A stretch of 64,000 nucleotides of DNA from Pollutibacter soli (GTDB taxonomy: Bacteria > Bacteroidota > Bacteroidia > Chitinophagales > Chitinophagaceae). The position numbers and the translations under genes were made by a program. The notes under the pieces are model-generated. The model worked only from the letters and a program-made list of their open reading frames with translations. It searched no databases and was not told where the DNA came from. Of the stretch, positions 8,189 to 18,775 are shown in pieces. How positions within the stretch are numbered: position 1 is the first letter of the stretch; each line of letters opens with the position of its first letter. Where the stretch lies: positions 248,001 to 312,000 of the forward strand of contig JARJHS010000004.1 of assembly GCA_029269725.1 (NCBI GenBank). Reading direction: 5' to 3'.

Positions 8189-9259
8189 TTAATCCGAAGC
8201 ATTGATTGCTTTTTCTTCTTTGCTATTTAATGTAAAGCCAAATGTAGAGCCGACATCAGGCTTACTCCGCACGTGAATACTGTGCCCATGAGCCTCGATA
8301 ATGTGTTTGCAGATGGCCAGGCCAAGACCAGTACCACCCACATTTCTGCTTCTTCCGTAATCCGTACGATAAAATCTTTCAAAAATGCGCATGAGATGTT
8401 CTTCTGCAATGCCCATCCCGTTATCGCTGATTTCAATCAAAATATTATTTCCGTCAATATTGTAAAAACTTGCCTCAACCATTCCATTGATATTGCCGTA
8501 TTTGATACCATTATCAACGAAATTGATCAGTACCTGGCGGATTTTTTCCTTATCCGCATAAACAATAATAGGAGATTCGCAACCTTTTTTGATAGTGAAT
8601 TTTACGTTCTTCTCCTGCGCCTTGATGGCAAGCGATTCAAATACTTCACGTATAACATCCTGTATTACAAAGCTTGAAAAATGCAATTGTTGCTCACCAC
8701 TTTCCAGTTTGGAGATTTCATCAAGATCATCAATCAGGTTCACTAATCGGTCTACATTTTTCGATGCATTCTGCAGGAATTTTCTGTTCACTTCAGCCTT
8801 ATCCATTGCACCTTCCAGCAGTGTATCGACATATCCCTGAATTGCAAACACAGGCGTCTTGAATTCATGAGATAAGTTTTGAAGAAACTCTTTCCGGTAG
8901 GCTTCATTCCTGCGAAGAACTTCAATTTCCTGTTTTCTTTGTTCCGCCCATTTTTCTACGTCTTCGCTTACTTCTTCAAGACTTTTCTGTGGCAGTATAT
9001 TCTTATAATAAAATTCTTCTCTTCGGGTCGCCTTGGTCTGATAAATGAATTTATAAATGAGCTTAATCTTCCTGTAAATAAACCTTTGAATTACATACGC
9101 CGTTAAAGAATAAGCGATGAGGAACATTACAACAAATGTCACTACGGGGACCCACCAGGTTCGTATAAAAAGAAAATTCGCCAGGGCCCCGGCCAGTGCT
9201 ATGGTAATTGCATTTACAACAGCAATCTGGTTCGGTGTCAGGTTTTTAGTATCTAACAT
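8189..9259 (-). CDS. PhoR-like sensor histidine kinase
   Basis: About 356 residues. Two membrane helices (about 12-33 and 37-58) with almost no periplasmic loop, a coiled linker, then HisKA with LSHEFKTPVFAIQG (phospho-His131), N box LINFVDNGIKYG, G1 DNGMGI, F box FERFYRTDYG and G2 GGTGLGLAICKH. The absence of a periplasmic sensor domain matches PhoR-type kinases that read transporter state through the membrane. It follows the response-regulator gene by about 80 bp on the same strand. ATG at 9259 is preferred to GTG at 9265. The phosphate role is inferred from the porin, PiT and Pho-box-like neighbours. Confidence 0.85.
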   Translation of the reverse strand: MLDTKNLTPNQIAVVNAITIALAGALANFLFIRTWWVPVVTFVVMFLIAYSLTAYVIQRFIYRKIKLIYKFIYQTKATRREEFYYKNILPQKSLEEVSEDVEKWAEQRKQEIEVLRRNEAYRKEFLQNLSHEFKTPVFAIQGYVDTLLEGAMDKAEVNRKFLQNASKNVDRLVNLIDDLDEISKLESGEQQLHFSSFVIQDVIREVFESLAIKAQEKNVKFTIKKGCESPIIVYADKEKIRQVLINFVDNGIKYGNINGMVEASFYNIDGNNILIEISDNGMGIAEEHLMRIFERFYRTDYGRSRNVGGTGLGLAICKHIIEAHGHSIHVRSKPDVGSTFGFTLNSKEEKAINASD

Positions 9260-9339
9260 TGACACAATTTAATACTTACCGGAAACAGAAGGGAATCCGG
9301 CTATGTTAATTACCTTATTGACAGAGGAATGGAGAGTGG

Positions 9340-10020
9340 TTAAAGCTCAAATTTGTAGCCTACCCCTTTGACAGTGGTAATACAGTCCACACCCAGCTTC
9401 TGGCGGATTTTCCTGATGTGCACATCGATCGTCCTGTCCCCGACGATTACATCAGCACCCCAGATCTGGCTCAGAATTTCATTCCTTAGAAATACTCTCC
9501 CGGGCCTTGATGCCAGGAGGTAAAGAAGTTCAAATTCCTTTTTTGCGAGGTTGATGGATTTTCCCTGGTAAATCACGATGAATTGCTCCGGATCAATTTT
9601 CAGATCACCGATTTCAATAGCCTGTGATTCGCCGGATTTGCTGAAACGACGGAAAAGTGAATTGACTTTAGTAACCAGCACTTTTGGGCTGACCGGCTTG
9701 GTGATATAGTCGTCAGCTCCGTATTCGAGGCCCTTTACATGTGAAAGATCATCATTCAAAGCGGTAAGGAACATGATCAGGGTATCGTAAAACGATGGTT
9801 GGGTCCTCAGGATCCTGCAAACCTCCATTCCGTTCTTGTTTGGCATCATTACATCGAGTATGATAAGGTCTGGCTTTACCAGTTTTGCTTTCATCAATGC
9901 TTCCGTGCCATCTTTCGCAGTTTGAACCTCGTAGCCTTCCAGTTGCAGGTTGTACCCGATGATTTCCAGTATATCTGGTTCATCATCAGCAATTAAGATC
10001 TTTTTTCCTTTCGCCTCCAT
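9340..10020 (-). CDS. PhoB-like response regulator (OmpR family)
   Basis: 226 residues: a receiver domain (acidic pair DDEPD at 12-16, phospho-acceptor Asp56 in LIILDVMMP, switch T in FLTAL, K in YITKPVSP) and a C-terminal winged helix (KEFELLYLLASRPGRVFLR, RTIDVHIRKIRQKLG, TVKGVGYKFEL). It is the DNA-binding partner of the kinase downstream. OmpR/PhoB proteins bind 11-bp direct repeats, which fits the repeats at 2372 and 5252. ATG at 10020 is chosen over GTG at 10026. Confidence 0.85.
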   Translation of the reverse strand: MEAKGKKILIADDEPDILEIIGYNLQLEGYEVQTAKDGTEALMKAKLVKPDLIILDVMMPNKNGMEVCRILRTQPSFYDTLIMFLTALNDDLSHVKGLEYGADDYITKPVSPKVLVTKVNSLFRRFSKSGESQAIEIGDLKIDPEQFIVIYQGKSINLAKKEFELLYLLASRPGRVFLRNEILSQIWGADVIVGDRTIDVHIRKIRQKLGVDCITTVKGVGYKFEL

Positions 10021-10036
10021 TAACACAAATTTTACA

Positions 10037-10044
10037 CAAAAGTA
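10037..10044 (-). promoter_or_regulatory. -7 element of the response-regulator/kinase operon
   Basis: Minus-strand TACTTTTG matches TAnnTTTG. A TTTG lies about 20 bp further upstream (near 10065-10068), the spacing expected for the -33 element, and the ATG is 17 bp downstream. Confidence 0.5.
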
Positions 10045-10192
10045 ACCGCAGCCAATCCGCTCCCCAAATCCGCCGGATTATGAAATTGTTAATCGCAGCA
10101 CCGACAAAAATCTCGTTTCCAGCCATCTAAATAAAAGATTTTTATTGCTTCATACACAATAATGAAAAAAAATAGCATTTATGTATATGGCG

Positions 10193-10200
10193 TAAATTTG
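10193..10200 (+). promoter_or_regulatory. -7 element of the 746-residue secreted protein gene
   Basis: TAAATTTG matches TAnnTTTG and lies 28 bp upstream of the ATG at 10229. Confidence 0.45.
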
Positions 10201-10228
10201 ACAACTGTCGTATCGCTGAGACTAAAAT

Positions 10229-12469
10229 ATGAAACCGATATTCCTGATCCTGATAAGTATACTTTTCTTAAATGTCGCCCTCGCAGGCCAGGATACTGTC
10301 AAGTACAAGATTGACATCCGGCGGGTGAAAATGCATGAGGATATCGACAAGCTTCAGGATCAGATACTTAAACGTAGCAACATCGCTGAGAAGCTATTTT
10401 ATACTGCATCAAATCCTGAAGTAAATACGATGCTCCGGGATACCTATAGCAAGGAGTTGGATGTTGTCCAGGACACCATTGAAAGAAGCAGCAAGTTTGA
10501 CCATCGACTGAAAGTTAAGTATTTGATGGGGCTTTCACACATGCTCAAAGGGTATTATAATGGGTTCAGTAAAAAATGGTTTTCACCTGAGAAAGGAATT
10601 GTTCTTTTTAGTGAATACAATGAACTCATGCTTGCAGACAGAAGCGGGGAATCCATTGCTTCCATCATTGATAAATATCCCTATGACTGTGGCAATCTTT
10701 TAATCAACACACCAGGCAGCGTATTTTTTGATAATGCAGGATTCAAAGATGCCAAAGTGATACTGTTCAGAAAGTATATTGTTCTTCATCCGGAAGAAGC
10801 TTTACCAAGACTTGAACAGTTTGCGGATGTTCCATTTGCCGATAGCCTGATCACTGCTTCTGCCAGGCGGTTTCCCGATCAGTTTTACGACTATGCGGCT
10901 GCAACAAGAACGCGCGTTGGTCGGCTGATTGCTCAGAACAATGATCCTCTTGTACGTGCCATCACCGCGATGGCAACCAGTCGCAGCGGTCGGTTATATT
11001 ATCCGTTTCTGGACGAAGTCATGCGTGGCAGTCAGACTGTAGAATCTGTTTCAGCTGTGATGAATGACAGTTTGCAGTACTACAGGTTATTAGTTCAGAC
11101 ACAGATCAGCTATGCTGAAAGAATAAGAAAGAGTGATACACCGCTGGTTCACAATGAACTAACTAGGATGCTCAGGCGAAAAGCTCAGGAAGTCTTTATC
11201 AATAAGATCAATGCGCTTCATGATGATCCTGACGCAGTACGCTTTAAAATAGTAGAAAATTTTACTCCTGAACAGCTATACTATCTTATCGTTTTAGGTG
11301 AAGAAATCATTTATACCTCCAGCTACAAAGGCGTTTACAATCGCATGATGGAAAGAATGCCAAAGCAGGCCGGAGATTCATTGATGCTGAGAGTTCAGTT
11401 TGATAAGTTCAAAAAATTTATCAAAATGGCTGCAGGCTATAATAAGCTGGATCACTTTCTCAGTACGATGCCTGACAGCAGTGCGCAACGGTTGATGATT
11501 GCATTTGCGCGTGGATTGGATAAGACTGATGGTTTGGAAGAAGCCGTTGATGTCGCTGATTCTTATGGTAGCATAAACACAGCATCAGTAAAAAACCTGA
11601 TCGATCGTGAGATCACAAAGGCATATGCTGATAGTAAGAGAAAAGGTCAGCGACGCAGCTATGTGATTTACGATATTCTTCAAACCATTTTTGCTTCCTC
11701 TAAGGACAGTTCGATTGATATTTCTACCAGACTCGGAATTCCACCGGTGTATAAGGTGGATTATAAAAATCTGGCTGATTCATCCGGTAAAGTTATTCAG
11801 CTCGTATTTTTCTATGGAGATAAAGATGGCATTGACTCTTATGGAAATTTCATGAGTTTGTTTAATGGAAAGCCGGAGTGGAAAATCAATAAAACAAAAG
11901 AGTGGGTAGAAATTAAATCTGCTTCCGGCAAACCCATTTGGATCTTCGCAAATCTTCCGCTTGATAACTCAAAAGGAGATGATCCGGATGCGAAAGCACA
12001 GGAAAATCTTCTCGCTTATCTTGATGCAAAAAATCTGAAGCCATCAATCGTAATTCATCGAGGTCATAGTTATCATGTTACCTATACCATCAAGCAATTG
12101 CCGTCATCAGCAAAAATTGTAATACTTGGTTCATGCGGAGGATATCATAATCTTGATGATGTATTGCGTATTTCTCCGGATGCGCATATCATTTCATCGA
12201 AAGAAGTCGGAACGCGAACCGTGAATGAACCAATTCTTAAATCAATCAATGATGACCTTCGCAAAGGGAAAAATATTGATTGGGTAAGCATGTGGAAAGG
12301 ATTATCAAATCAGTTCACATCAGGTGAAGCAAAAGAAAGATTTGAGAACTATATACCTCCTCACAAAAATCTGGGAGCTTTATTTATAAAAGCCTATACA
12401 AGGCAAATGGAAGAACAGGAAGCCGTAACAGCAGATTCAGCGCACACAGTTAGTAATAACCTTCCATAA
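10229..12469 (+). CDS. Secreted protein of unknown function with a clan CD-like His/Cys pair
   Basis: A 746-residue protein with a signal peptide (hydrophobic core to NVALAG, then QDT). The middle is mostly helical and I recognise no domain in it. Residues 608-639 read like the catalytic core of clan CD cysteine peptidases (caspases, gingipains, CHAT): a hydrophobic strand ending in VIHRGHSYH (His613 in RGHS), a short helix, then a second hydrophobic strand ending in VILGSCGGY (Cys636). The His-Cys spacing of 23 is short compared with known members. It is monocistronic, with its own promoter and no obvious partner. An export route beyond the inner membrane is not evident, since no T9SS tail is seen. 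Confidence 0.65.
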   Translation: MKPIFLILISILFLNVALAGQDTVKYKIDIRRVKMHEDIDKLQDQILKRSNIAEKLFYTASNPEVNTMLRDTYSKELDVVQDTIERSSKFDHRLKVKYLMGLSHMLKGYYNGFSKKWFSPEKGIVLFSEYNELMLADRSGESIASIIDKYPYDCGNLLINTPGSVFFDNAGFKDAKVILFRKYIVLHPEEALPRLEQFADVPFADSLITASARRFPDQFYDYAAATRTRVGRLIAQNNDPLVRAITAMATSRSGRLYYPFLDEVMRGSQTVESVSAVMNDSLQYYRLLVQTQISYAERIRKSDTPLVHNELTRMLRRKAQEVFINKINALHDDPDAVRFKIVENFTPEQLYYLIVLGEEIIYTSSYKGVYNRMMERMPKQAGDSLMLRVQFDKFKKFIKMAAGYNKLDHFLSTMPDSSAQRLMIAFARGLDKTDGLEEAVDVADSYGSINTASVKNLIDREITKAYADSKRKGQRRSYVIYDILQTIFASSKDSSIDISTRLGIPPVYKVDYKNLADSSGKVIQLVFFYGDKDGIDSYGNFMSLFNGKPEWKINKTKEWVEIKSASGKPIWIFANLPLDNSKGDDPDAKAQENLLAYLDAKNLKPSIVIHRGHSYHVTYTIKQLPSSAKIVILGSCGGYHNLDDVLRISPDAHIISSKEVGTRTVNEPILKSINDDLRKGKNIDWVSMWKGLSNQFTSGEAKERFENYIPPHKNLGALFIKAYTRQMEEQEAVTADSAHTVSNNLP

Positions 12470-12509
12470 TAAAGCGGGTCCATTAACATCCCTTTTGATC
12501 AGACAACTG

Positions 12510-12517
12510 TATTTTTG
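12510..12517 (+). promoter_or_regulatory. -7 element of the ABC exporter gene
   Basis: TATTTTTG matches TAnnTTTG and lies 72 bp upstream of the ATG at 12590. Confidence 0.45.
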
Positions 12518-12589
12518 CAGACTGCGGAACAATGATCTGTTTCAATCCAGGTCATCATTGGTTTCAGGAAAAGTTCGGCAGCATGGATC

Positions 12590-14404
12590 ATGTCGGAAAA
12601 GACAGGACGTAAAAAAATAGTTGACTTCACTTTACTGCGCAGGGTATTCGGCTATGCAAGGCCGTATAGAAACCGCTTTGTAATTTCAGTAGTACTATCT
12701 ATTGTACTTGCTGCACTTGCCCCTGTGAGGCCACTCCTGATTAACTATACGATCACTGATGTTATCCAGAGGGATACCGGAACTTTTGATTTTATCAAAA
12801 ATCTGCTTATATATATCACGGTTGTACAGATAGGGATCCTGATCATCGAAACCCTTCTTCGTTTTTCTTTTACTTTTCTTACGGCGTGGCTCGGCCAAAC
12901 AGTTGTAAAGGATTTACGCATCCAGGTCTATAATAAAATCCTGCACCTGAACCTACGCCAGTTTGATAAAACACCGATCGGTACATTAACCACCAGAACG
13001 ATTAATGATATTGAATCTATTAATGATATCTTCTCGGAAGGACTTATCCCGATTGTAGCTGACCTGTTATCTATCATTGCCATCCTCATTGCCATGTTTT
13101 TTACCAACTGGCAACTGACTTTAATTTGTTTGATACCTTTTCCTTTCCTGATTGTTGCGACATTTTATTTTAAGGAAAGTGTAAACAAATCGTTCATCCG
13201 TGTACGAAACGCTGTTGCTGCGCTTAATGCTTTTGTACAGGAACATATTACCGGGATGCAGGTCATCCAGGCATTTCATGTGGAGGGTCGTGAAGCGGAA
13301 CGTTTTCGCACCATCAACAAGGATCATCGTGACGCCAATATTAAAGCCATTTTCGCATACTCTGTTTTTTTCCCTATCGTCGAAATAGTGTTGGCATTCT
13401 CAATGGGTTTGTTGGTTTGGTTTGCAGCGCAGCAGGCTTATCACCTGGACTCGCAGGAAGCGGCAAGAATCACCGGGCATATCGTTTCTTTTATTTTGAT
13501 GCTGAACCTGCTTTTCAGGCCACTCCGGGTGATCGCAGATAAATTTAATGTGCTGCAGATGGGTATGGTGGCCAGTGAACGGGTTTTCAAAGTGCTGGAT
13601 AACGATGATTTTATTACCAGGGAAGGAGATTTTACCCCTGATAGCGTAAAGGGGGCTATCGAGTACCGCAATGTCAGCTTCTCTTATAACGAAGGCGTAC
13701 CTGTTTTAAAGAATGTGAGTTTTACAGTTGAGCCAGGCGAAACATTGGCAATCGTTGGCCATACCGGTAGCGGAAAAAGTTCAATCATCGGTTTGTTAAA
13801 CAGACTTTACCCGCTGTCCGAAGGGAAAATATTACTGGATAATGTTGAAATCGAGGACTATAAGCTGGAAAGCCTACGTAAGAAAATCGGAGTAGTGTTG
13901 CAGGATGTGTTCCTTTTTTCAGGTTCAGTACTGGATAATATTACTCTGAGAAATCCTGAGATTACCAGGGAGCAGGCAGAGAATGCAGCTAAACTGATTG
14001 GAGTCCATGAGTTTATCATGCAGTTGCCCGGAAATTATGATTATAATGTGATGGAACGCGGAAGTACTCTCTCATTGGGTCAACGCCAGCTACTTTCGTT
14101 TATCCGCGCGCTGCTATATAACCCTTCTGTACTTATTCTTGATGAGGCCACCTCATCCGTCGACGCTGAATCTGAGCAATTGATTCAGCATGCCATTGAT
14201 GCGCTTATAGCAGGGAGGACTTCAATAATCATAGCGCACCGACTTTCCACGATCCGGAAAGCAGATAAAATAATGGTGCTGGATAAAGGCGAAATCAAAG
14301 AATCCGGCACGCACGAGGAATTGCTTGCCCTCGGTGGATTCTACGCCAATCTCCACAAAATGCAGTTCGAAAAAAGGGTTTCAAAACTGCAAACCCGGCA
14401 CTGA
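12590..14404 (+). CDS. ABC exporter, fused membrane and ATPase domains (MsbA/LmrA type)
   Basis: 604 residues. Six membrane helices occupy about residues 20-320, with the coupling-loop stretch QFDKTPIGTLTTRTINDIES. The ATPase domain has Walker A GHTGSGKSS (about 390), a Q-loop VVLQDVFLFSG, signature LSLGQRQLL (about 494), Walker B LILDEATSSVD and H-loop IIAHRLSTI. It functions as a dimer exporting lipids, drugs or peptides across the inner membrane. The gene is not clearly linked to a biosynthetic cluster; the ATP synthase operon follows. Substrate cannot be told from sequence. Confidence 0.9.
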   Translation: MSEKTGRKKIVDFTLLRRVFGYARPYRNRFVISVVLSIVLAALAPVRPLLINYTITDVIQRDTGTFDFIKNLLIYITVVQIGILIIETLLRFSFTFLTAWLGQTVVKDLRIQVYNKILHLNLRQFDKTPIGTLTTRTINDIESINDIFSEGLIPIVADLLSIIAILIAMFFTNWQLTLICLIPFPFLIVATFYFKESVNKSFIRVRNAVAALNAFVQEHITGMQVIQAFHVEGREAERFRTINKDHRDANIKAIFAYSVFFPIVEIVLAFSMGLLVWFAAQQAYHLDSQEAARITGHIVSFILMLNLLFRPLRVIADKFNVLQMGMVASERVFKVLDNDDFITREGDFTPDSVKGAIEYRNVSFSYNEGVPVLKNVSFTVEPGETLAIVGHTGSGKSSIIGLLNRLYPLSEGKILLDNVEIEDYKLESLRKKIGVVLQDVFLFSGSVLDNITLRNPEITREQAENAAKLIGVHEFIMQLPGNYDYNVMERGSTLSLGQRQLLSFIRALLYNPSVLILDEATSSVDAESEQLIQHAIDALIAGRTSIIIAHRLSTIRKADKIMVLDKGEIKESGTHEELLALGGFYANLHKMQFEKRVSKLQTRH

Positions 14405-14453
14405 ATTTTCTGAGTTTTTCCCGATCTCATAGTGATAATTGAGTGCCCTCCCG

Positions 14454-14461
14454 TATCTTTG
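14454..14461 (+). promoter_or_regulatory. -7 element of the ATP synthase operon
   Basis: TATCTTTG matches TAnnTTTG, 14 bp upstream of the atpB ATG at 14476. Its position rules out an upstream GTG at 14443 as the start, since that codon would lie before the promoter. Confidence 0.6.
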
Positions 14462-14475
14462 CGGCAAATTTTGGA

Positions 14476-15872
<1,397 letters not shown>

Positions 15873-15883
15873 GCAGAAACTTT

Positions 15884-15920
15884 TAACTGCATCCGGAGCA
15901 CAGGGCCGAGGATGCAGTTA
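15884..15920 (+). promoter_or_regulatory. Intercistronic hairpin between atpE and atpF
   Basis: A perfect 11-bp inverted repeat (15884-15894 with 15910-15920) with a 15-nt loop, starting 12 bp after the atpE stop. No U-tract follows, so full termination is unlikely. It could protect the 3' end of a shorter atpBE transcript, or slow transcription. It runs directly into the heptad array. Confidence 0.5.
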
Positions 15921-15965
15921 CGTTTAACGTTCAACGTTTAACGTTTAACGTTAGAACCTGCGGTT
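15920..15965. repeat. Heptad repeat array (5 units) with GAAC-N3-CGGTT core
   Basis: Five consecutive 7-mers of form ACGTTNN occupy 15920-15954 (ACGTTTA, ACGTTCA, ACGTTTA, ACGTTTA, ACGTTAG). GAACCTGCGGTT follows at 15954-15965. Related arrays occur at six or more other sites in the window. Confidence 0.75.
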
Positions 15966-16014
15966 GAGAATTGCTTTAGAAAACAGTTGAACTCAGTATT
16001 ATAAAAGCTTTACT

Positions 16015-16518
16015 ATGGACTTGTTAACGCCCTCGTTCGGTCTTATTATCTGGACCCTGCTGGCCTTCCTCATCGTATTTTTTGTATTGAAAAAATTTGC
16101 CTGGGGACCGATTCTTTCTTCGCTGAATGAAAGAGAAAAAACCATTGCTGATTCACTTTCCACTGCCGAAAGAGTAAAAGAGGAGATGAGCCAGATGAAA
16201 AGCGAAAACGAAGCTTTAATGGCAAAGGCACGTGATGAAAGAGCACAGATGCTGAAAGAAGCAAAAGAAACACGTGATAAAATCGTAAACGAAGCGAGAG
16301 AGCAGGCTAAAATTGAGGCCAGCAAAATCGTTGCTGATAGTTATGCTGCAATTGAAAACCAGAAAATGGCAGCATTGACGGATGTGAAAAATGAAATCGG
16401 AAATATGGTTATCGATATTTCTGAAAAAGTGATCCGCAAGGCATTGCAGAACAAGGGTGATCAGGAAGCATATATCCGCCAGTTGGCAAACGAGCTTCCT
16501 TTGCTGGACAAAAAATAA
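16015..16518 (+). CDS. atpF: F-type ATP synthase subunit b
   Basis: 167 residues: one N-terminal membrane helix (LIIWTLLAFLIVFFVLKKF) followed by a long charged coiled coil, the peripheral stalk that holds the alpha/beta head to subunit a. The short C-terminal part ends ANELPLLDKK. It lies in the usual place between c and delta, but 142 bp after atpE, an unusually long gap occupied by a hairpin and repeats. Confidence 0.95.
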   Translation: MDLLTPSFGLIIWTLLAFLIVFFVLKKFAWGPILSSLNEREKTIADSLSTAERVKEEMSQMKSENEALMAKARDERAQMLKEAKETRDKIVNEAREQAKIEASKIVADSYAAIENQKMAALTDVKNEIGNMVIDISEKVIRKALQNKGDQEAYIRQLANELPLLDKK

Positions 16519-16544
16519 TTCGGAAGAAAGGTTAATCAGAATAC

Positions 16545-17108
16545 ATGCGTCAATTTAAAGTTGCCAACCGATATTCAAACGCACTGTTTACACTGGCGGT
16601 TGAAAATCAACAGCTCGAAGCAGTAAAAAAGGATATGGAATATATCCGCGCCCTGGACAGTGCAGAGCTGAAAAGAATTCTGCAGTCCCCGGTGATTCGT
16701 CCGGAGAAAAAGCTTTCGATTTTCAAGGCCGTATTCGAAGGGAAACTTAGTAACCTGACGTTATCATTTTTCAGCCTTATATTTTCCAAAGGAAGATCAC
16801 TTGCGCTCGATGAAATCCATGTTTCATTCGAAAGACAATACCGGGCTCATAAGGGCATAGAAGTTGTCCGGTTAACTACGGCCGACCCGGTTTCCCCGGA
16901 ATTGAGAGAAGAAATCAGGGCCGGAGTGGAGAAACTTGATCGCTTCAAAGGAAAATCTGTAATGATGACTGAGAAGGTGGATCCGTCTATCGTTGGTGGA
17001 TTCGTGCTCCAGATTGGGGATGAGCTTTTCGATGCAAGCATACGTACAGACTTGCGGGCTATCAAAAAGCAGTTTGTTGAGAACATGTATATTCATAATA
17101 TTCGCTAA
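16545..17108 (+). CDS. atpH: F-type ATP synthase subunit delta
   Basis: 187 residues. The N-terminal helical bundle has the family motif VANRYSNALFTLA, and the C-terminal part has VDPSIVGGFVLQIGDELFDASIRTDL cut across the conserved GGF..I.G....D.S. It caps the F1 head and joins it to the b stalk. It starts 26 bp after atpF and precedes atpA by 39 bp, so it is co-transcribed. Confidence 0.95.
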   Translation: MRQFKVANRYSNALFTLAVENQQLEAVKKDMEYIRALDSAELKRILQSPVIRPEKKLSIFKAVFEGKLSNLTLSFFSLIFSKGRSLALDEIHVSFERQYRAHKGIEVVRLTTADPVSPELREEIRAGVEKLDRFKGKSVMMTEKVDPSIVGGFVLQIGDELFDASIRTDLRAIKKQFVENMYIHNIR

Positions 17109-17147
17109 CAGCATATCTATCTAAGGAAAAATTAAATTGTCATATTT

Positions 17148-18722
17148 ATGATCGACATTAAACCGGATGAAATATCAGCGATACTCCGCCAGCAGCTGAC
17201 GAATTTCAACGCTTCAGCAGATTTGGAAGAGGTGGGTTCGGTATTGCAGGTGGGTGATGGTATTGCCCGCATTTATGGTTTAAGAAATGTAAAATCAGGT
17301 GAGCTTGTTGAGTTTGAAAATGGTGTAAAAGCAATTGCTCTCAACCTGGAAGAAGATAATGTGGGTGTGGTATTGATGGGTGAAAGCGGAGGAATCAAAG
17401 AAGGTTCTATTGTTCGTCGTACCGGTCAGATCGCATCAATCAAAGTTGGTGAAGGCCTTGTTGGTCGCGTAATCAATACACTCGGTCAACCTATCGATGG
17501 TAAAGGACCCATCAAAGGTGAGTTGTATGAAATGCCACTCGAAAGAAAAGCACCTGGTGTAATTTTCCGTGAACCGGTTAAAGAACCACTACAGACTGGT
17601 ATCAAAGCGATTGATGCAATGATCCCTATCGGAAGAGGTCAGCGTGAGTTGATCATCGGTGACCGTCAGACTGGTAAAACAGCTATTGCTGTTGATACCA
17701 TCATTAACCAGAAGGAATTCTTCAAAGCCGGAAAACCGGTGTATTGCATATATGTAGCAGTTGGTCAGAAAGCATCTACAATTGCAGGTGTAATGAAAGT
17801 GTTGCAGGATAATGGCGCGATGGATTACACAACAATCGTAGCTGCCTCTGCTTCTGATCCGGCTCCTCTGCAGTTCTACGCTCCATTCTCTGGTGCTGCG
17901 ATCGGTGAATATTTCCGTGATACCGGCCGTCCTGCATTGATCATTTATGATGACCTTTCAAAACAGGCTGTTGCTTATCGCGAAGTGTCATTGTTGCTTC
18001 GTCGCCCTCCGGGACGTGAGGCTTATCCGGGTGATGTATTCTATCTCCATAGCCGTCTTCTTGAGCGTGCTGCCAAAGTAATCAACAAAGATGAAGTTGC
18101 GAAGAAGATGAATGATCTTCCCGAATCAATCAAACACCTTGTAAAAGGTGGCGGATCTCTTACAGCTCTTCCGATCATCGAAACACAGGCTGGTGACGTA
18201 TCAGCTTATATCCCTACCAACGTAATCTCCATTACTGATGGTCAGATATTCCTTGAGTCTAACCTTTTCCTCTCAGGTATCCGTCCTGCGATCAACGTAG
18301 GTATTTCGGTTAGTCGTGTAGGTGGTAATGCGCAGATCAAATCAATGAAGAAAGTTGCTGGTACATTAAAACTTGACCAGGCACTTTATCGCGAGCTGGA
18401 AGCGTTCTCAAAATTTGGTGGTGACCTTGATGCTGCTACAAAATCTGTGCTTGACAAAGGTGCTAGAAACGTAGAAATACTGAAACAAGGCCAGTACCAG
18501 CCTGTTGCTGTTGAAAAACAGGTTGCTATAATTTACCTCGGTACGCAGGGACTGCTGGGTAGAGTTCCGGTGAGCAAAGTGAAAGAGTTTGAAGAAAACT
18601 TCCTTCTCGAGCTCGAAAACAAGCATCCGGAAATTCTCGCGGAATTCAAAAAAGGAAATCTGCCTGAGGAAGGTTTGAAAAAGATGACTGAGATTGCGAA
18701 AGACCTGATGGCTCAGTATTAA
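17148..18722 (+). CDS. atpA: F-type ATP synthase subunit alpha
   Basis: 524 residues, normal length. N-terminal beta-barrel domain, then the nucleotide domain with Walker A GDRQTGKT (171-178), the alpha-subunit hallmark [30 protein letters not shown] (read in two parts) and a C-terminal helical domain. It forms the non-catalytic nucleotide sites of F1. It is the last ATP synthase gene here: a strong terminator follows and no gamma subunit gene is seen downstream. Confidence 0.97.
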   Translation: MIDIKPDEISAILRQQLTNFNASADLEEVGSVLQVGDGIARIYGLRNVKSGELVEFENGVKAIALNLEEDNVGVVLMGESGGIKEGSIVRRTGQIASIKVGEGLVGRVINTLGQPIDGKGPIKGELYEMPLERKAPGVIFREPVKEPLQTGIKAIDAMIPIGRGQRELIIGDRQTGKTAIAVDTIINQKEFFKAGKPVYCIYVAVGQKASTIAGVMKVLQDNGAMDYTTIVAASASDPAPLQFYAPFSGAAIGEYFRDTGRPALIIYDDLSKQAVAYREVSLLLRRPPGREAYPGDVFYLHSRLLERAAKVINKDEVAKKMNDLPESIKHLVKGGGSLTALPIIETQAGDVSAYIPTNVISITDGQIFLESNLFLSGIRPAINVGISVSRVGGNAQIKSMKKVAGTLKLDQALYRELEAFSKFGGDLDAATKSVLDKGARNVEILKQGQYQPVAVEKQVAIIYLGTQGLLGRVPVSKVKEFEENFLLELENKHPEILAEFKKGNLPEEGLKKMTEIAKDLMAQY

Positions 18723-18743
18723 GCATATTAAAATAAGTTGTAC

Positions 18744-18775
18744 AGCCGGTGACTAACTCACCGGCTTTCTTATTT
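18744..18775 (+). terminator. Terminator of the ATP synthase operon
   Basis: A perfect 9-bp stem (18744-18752 with 18758-18766), 5-nt loop CTAAC, followed by TTCTTATTT. It lies 21 bp after the atpA stop. Confidence 0.85.

Noticed and set aside
15920-15954. Short regular repeats considered as a CRISPR-like array
   Set aside because: Repeat unit is only 7 nt with no spacers, and no cas genes are in the window.
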